DNA of 64,000 nucleotides from a bacterium (lineage in GTDB: Bacteria; SZUA-79; Acidulodesulfobacterales; Acidulodesulfobacteraceae), in contig JAJYYR010000002.1 of the NCBI GenBank assembly GCA_021800805.1, positions 117,315 to 181,314 on the forward strand, in the 5' to 3' direction. The translations under genes and the position numbers were made by a program. The notes under the pieces were generated by a model. The model did not search any database. It was given only the letters and a program-made list of their open reading frames with translations, and was not told where the DNA came from. This document shows positions 61,979-64,000 of the stretch, one piece after another. Within the stretch, counting starts at the first letter, position 1. Every line of letters starts with the position of its first letter.

Positions 61979-63336
61979 AAAATATAAATAAGGCCGACGA
62001 CAATATAAAGCGGCTATTGTTTTTAAACGAAAAAGAAATTATTAACTGCGCCGTAATATCTTCGGGGTGCAAGCTGAACCAGTTTGAATCATCCCAGTTT
62101 GAAGCCGTTTTTAAACAATTGAATATAAATATCGTAGAACCTTGCTTATCGGCTAAAAATCACGATTCCAACGATAATATTAACTTGTTTTTGATCAACA
62201 CCTGCACAGTTACGGAAAAAGCCGACGCAGAAACCGATAAAATAATCAGAAAAATCAAAAAAAAGTATCCCGACAGCCGCCTTATATTAACCGGATGCTC
62301 TGCACAGCTCAATAAAATCAAATTTTCGGAAATTCCCGGCGTAAAGTTGATGGATAATTTTCAAAAATCTGAAGTTCTAAAAATTTCCTCGCAAAGATTT
62401 CCCGATATCGTCCTAAATCAAAAAAGAACAAGACCGTATTTAAAAATACAGGAAGGATGCGATTTAGAATGTTCCTACTGTATAATCCCTAAAGCAAGAC
62501 CGGTAAAATGGTCTTTGGGCATAAAAAGCATTTTAAGTTCAATTGAAAAATTCGACGGGCTCGGATATAAGGAAGTCATTTTGACAGGCATCAACATAGG
62601 TTCATATACCGATAAAAACTCCGGCGCTAAACTTAAAAACCTCCTGACTTCTATAGAAGAGCTAAAAAATAGCGTAAAAATTCGGCTTAGTTCAATAGAC
62701 CCCGTTTATATAGACGACGATATGATAAAAATATTTGCCCTTTCTAAGAAAATTCAAAATCATTTCCATATTCCCCTTCAGAGCGCTTCAAATAAAATAC
62801 TTAAATCTATGAATAGAGACTATTCTTTTAAAGATTATAAATCTCTTGTAGGGAAAATAACCGAAAAAATTAAAGATGCTTCGATAGGCACAGATATAAT
62901 CAGCGGTTTTCCGGGCGAAACCGAAGACGATTTTTCGGAAACGGCGTGTAATCTTAAAAAACTGCCTATTTATTATATTCATGCTTTTTCCTACTCGGAT
63001 AGACCCGGAACCGAGTCTTATTCCTTAAAACCAAAAATAGAAGAAACAGAAATTAAACGCAGAACCGGTATAATCAGGAAAATTTCTTCACAAAAAAAAA
63101 TTGAATTTCATCTAAGATTCCGGAACAAAACTTTAGAATTCCTCAGCCTGAACAATAATAAAGCAATAAGCTCTAATTATATCAAGGCAAAGATAACCGG
63201 CAGCAGGAACGGTAACGACGGGAATGGGAATGCGCCCGTTGCCTCGGGAAAGATGTTCAAAGGAACGATAATAGCGCCGGAAAACGGCGTTGGTCCGACA
63301 GAAGAGGTAACGGTTATAATTGAAAGTTATATTTAA
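61975..63336 (+). CDS. mtaB: tRNA t6A37 C2-methylthiotransferase
   Basis: 453-aa radical SAM methylthiotransferase that converts t6A37 to ms2t6A37. MTTase cysteines lie in ISSGCKLNQFESSQFE, LINTCTVTEKADAE and LTGCSAQLN; the SAM cluster is EGCDLECSYCIIPKARP; a TRAM-like C-terminus follows with a glycine/asparagine-rich insert (GSRNGNDGNGNAP). NTCTVTEKAD and CIIPKAR point to MtaB rather than MiaB or RimO. Its ATG overlaps mnmA's stop (ATGA). Confidence 0.94.
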   Translation: MKNINKADDNIKRLLFLNEKEIINCAVISSGCKLNQFESSQFEAVFKQLNINIVEPCLSAKNHDSNDNINLFLINTCTVTEKADAETDKIIRKIKKKYPDSRLILTGCSAQLNKIKFSEIPGVKLMDNFQKSEVLKISSQRFPDIVLNQKRTRPYLKIQEGCDLECSYCIIPKARPVKWSLGIKSILSSIEKFDGLGYKEVILTGINIGSYTDKNSGAKLKNLLTSIEELKNSVKIRLSSIDPVYIDDDMIKIFALSKKIQNHFHIPLQSASNKILKSMNRDYSFKDYKSLVGKITEKIKDASIGTDIISGFPGETEDDFSETACNLKKLPIYYIHAFSYSDRPGTESYSLKPKIEETEIKRRTGIIRKISSQKKIEFHLRFRNKTLEFLSLNNNKAISSNYIKAKITGSRNGNDGNGNAPVASGKMFKGTIIAPENGVGPTEEVTVIIESYI

Positions 63337-63341
63337 TCGGT

Positions 63342-64000
63342 ATGAATTATAATATCATAGAAAAAAGAATCGGCTATTTATTCAAAGACAAAACATTAAT
63401 AGACCTTGCTTTTACCCACAAATCGATTAATGCGGCAAAAAACTATGAAAGACTGGAATTCTTGGGGGATGCCGTTATAGGAGCCGTAATATCGGAGTAT
63501 TTATATATAAATTTTAAAGATTTAGACGAAGGAGAACTTTCAAGGTATAGAGCGGTACTTGTAAGACAGGACGGCTTATACGAAATAGCGGAAAAACTTA
63601 AAATTTCCGAATTTATTTTAAAAGAACGGGACAATACCGCAGGAGAAGCAAATCGTAAAAACAAAAGAATAATAGGCAATGTTTACGAAGCTGTTATTGG
63701 CGCCGTATTTCTTGATTCCTCATATGAAAAATCAAAAAATATTTTGCTATCCCATATACATAAGTTTAATCCCGATATTGATAACGAAATTTTGAAAAAT
63801 ACCGATTTTAAAACGACTCTGCAGGAGCTTGTCCAGAAGGAAACAGGCAATACTCCCGAGTATTTAACCGTTAAAAAGGATGGTCCTGCCCATAATATAA
63901 TTTTTACGATTTGCGTTAAAATAAATGGGGAAATTTTTGGTTACGGAACCGGCCTATCTAAAAAAATTGCAGAACAGAACGGCGCAAAAGAAGCCGTTAA
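63342..64000 (+). CDS. rnc: Ribonuclease III, cut by the window end
   Basis: Double-strand-specific RNase for rRNA and mRNA processing. From the ATG at 63342 the frame reads MNYNIIEKRIGYLFKD and stays open to the window end. The signature ERLEFLGDAVIGAVISEYLY (catalytic acidic helix) and a second acidic site in NVYEAVIGAVFLDSS are present, followed by a double-stranded-RNA-binding domain beginning DFKTTLQELVQK. About 220 residues are visible; only the last few are missing. It follows mtaB by five bases. Confidence 0.95.
   Translation, partial: MNYNIIEKRIGYLFKDKTLIDLAFTHKSINAAKNYERLEFLGDAVIGAVISEYLYINFKDLDEGELSRYRAVLVRQDGLYEIAEKLKISEFILKERDNTAGEANRKNKRIIGNVYEAVIGAVFLDSSYEKSKNILLSHIHKFNPDIDNEILKNTDFKTTLQELVQKETGNTPEYLTVKKDGPAHNIIFTICVKINGEIFGYGTGLSKKIAEQNGAKEAV

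Noticed and set aside
1..64000. CRISPR array, prophage or complete insertion sequence
   Set aside because: No regularly spaced repeats, phage structural genes or transposase ORFs were seen. The repeats found are isolated pairs or single palindromes.

Overview
The window looks like a chromosomal segment of a Gram-negative (lpxC, outer-membrane porin, TolC), AT-rich, sulfur-metabolising anaerobe of deltaproteobacterial type. The closest match I can recall is the acid-mine-drainage group 'Candidatus Acidulodesulfobacterales', which is described as carrying both sulfate-reduction and sulfur-oxidation dsr genes. That placement is inference from gene content; I could not run a phylogeny.

Layout. 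(1) 1-14352, minus strand: a dissimilatory sulfur locus. In transcription order it holds an unknown 113-aa ORF, dsrN, then dsrA-dsrB-dsrD-dsrL-dsrC-dsrM-dsrK-dsrE-dsrF-dsrH, then sat-aprB-aprA. TTGACA-type promoters stand before dsrA and before sat. Any qmo genes would lie off the left edge. (2) 14400-17034: tRNA-Ser with a 32-bp duplicated 3' end, a TlpA-like thioredoxin, galU, hsp20 and a palindromic intergenic repeat. (3) 17035-29600: lon, thiL, two CNNM/CBS membrane proteins, trxA, an Mrp-type ATPase, an atypical radical SAM protein, a winged-helix/zinc-ribbon regulator, plsY, a glycine-zipper lipoprotein, queH and a HigBA toxin-antitoxin pair between 27-bp direct repeats. (4) 29700-42541, minus strand: an outer-membrane porin, lpxC, ruvBAC, yebC, three tRNAs (Leu, Asp, Val), HU, clpX, clpP, tig, and a threonyl-tRNA synthetase of archaeal type. 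(5) 42553-49521: an hdrCBA-flxDCBA cluster for flavin-based electron bifurcation. (6) 49542-64000: rimO, a divergent tolC-macA-macB efflux operon with a palindromic operator candidate in its promoter, a TdeIII-like restriction-modification pair, and cysE-rrf2-nifS-mnmA-mtaB-rnc (rnc cut by the window end).

How the genes work together. Sat activates sulfate to APS and AprBA interconverts APS and sulfite. DsrAB, with amidated siroheme expected from DsrN, interconverts sulfite and DsrC-bound sulfur, and DsrMK links this to the membrane quinone pool. DsrD is the reductive hallmark. DsrL and DsrEFH are oxidative or sulfur-transfer hallmarks. DsrJOP is not in the locus. The only DsrC here lacks the first of the two conserved C-terminal cysteines, which conflicts with the textbook DsrC-trisulfide cycle and is the most striking observation in the window. 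HdrABC-FlxABCD would couple NADH, ferredoxin and a protein disulfide.
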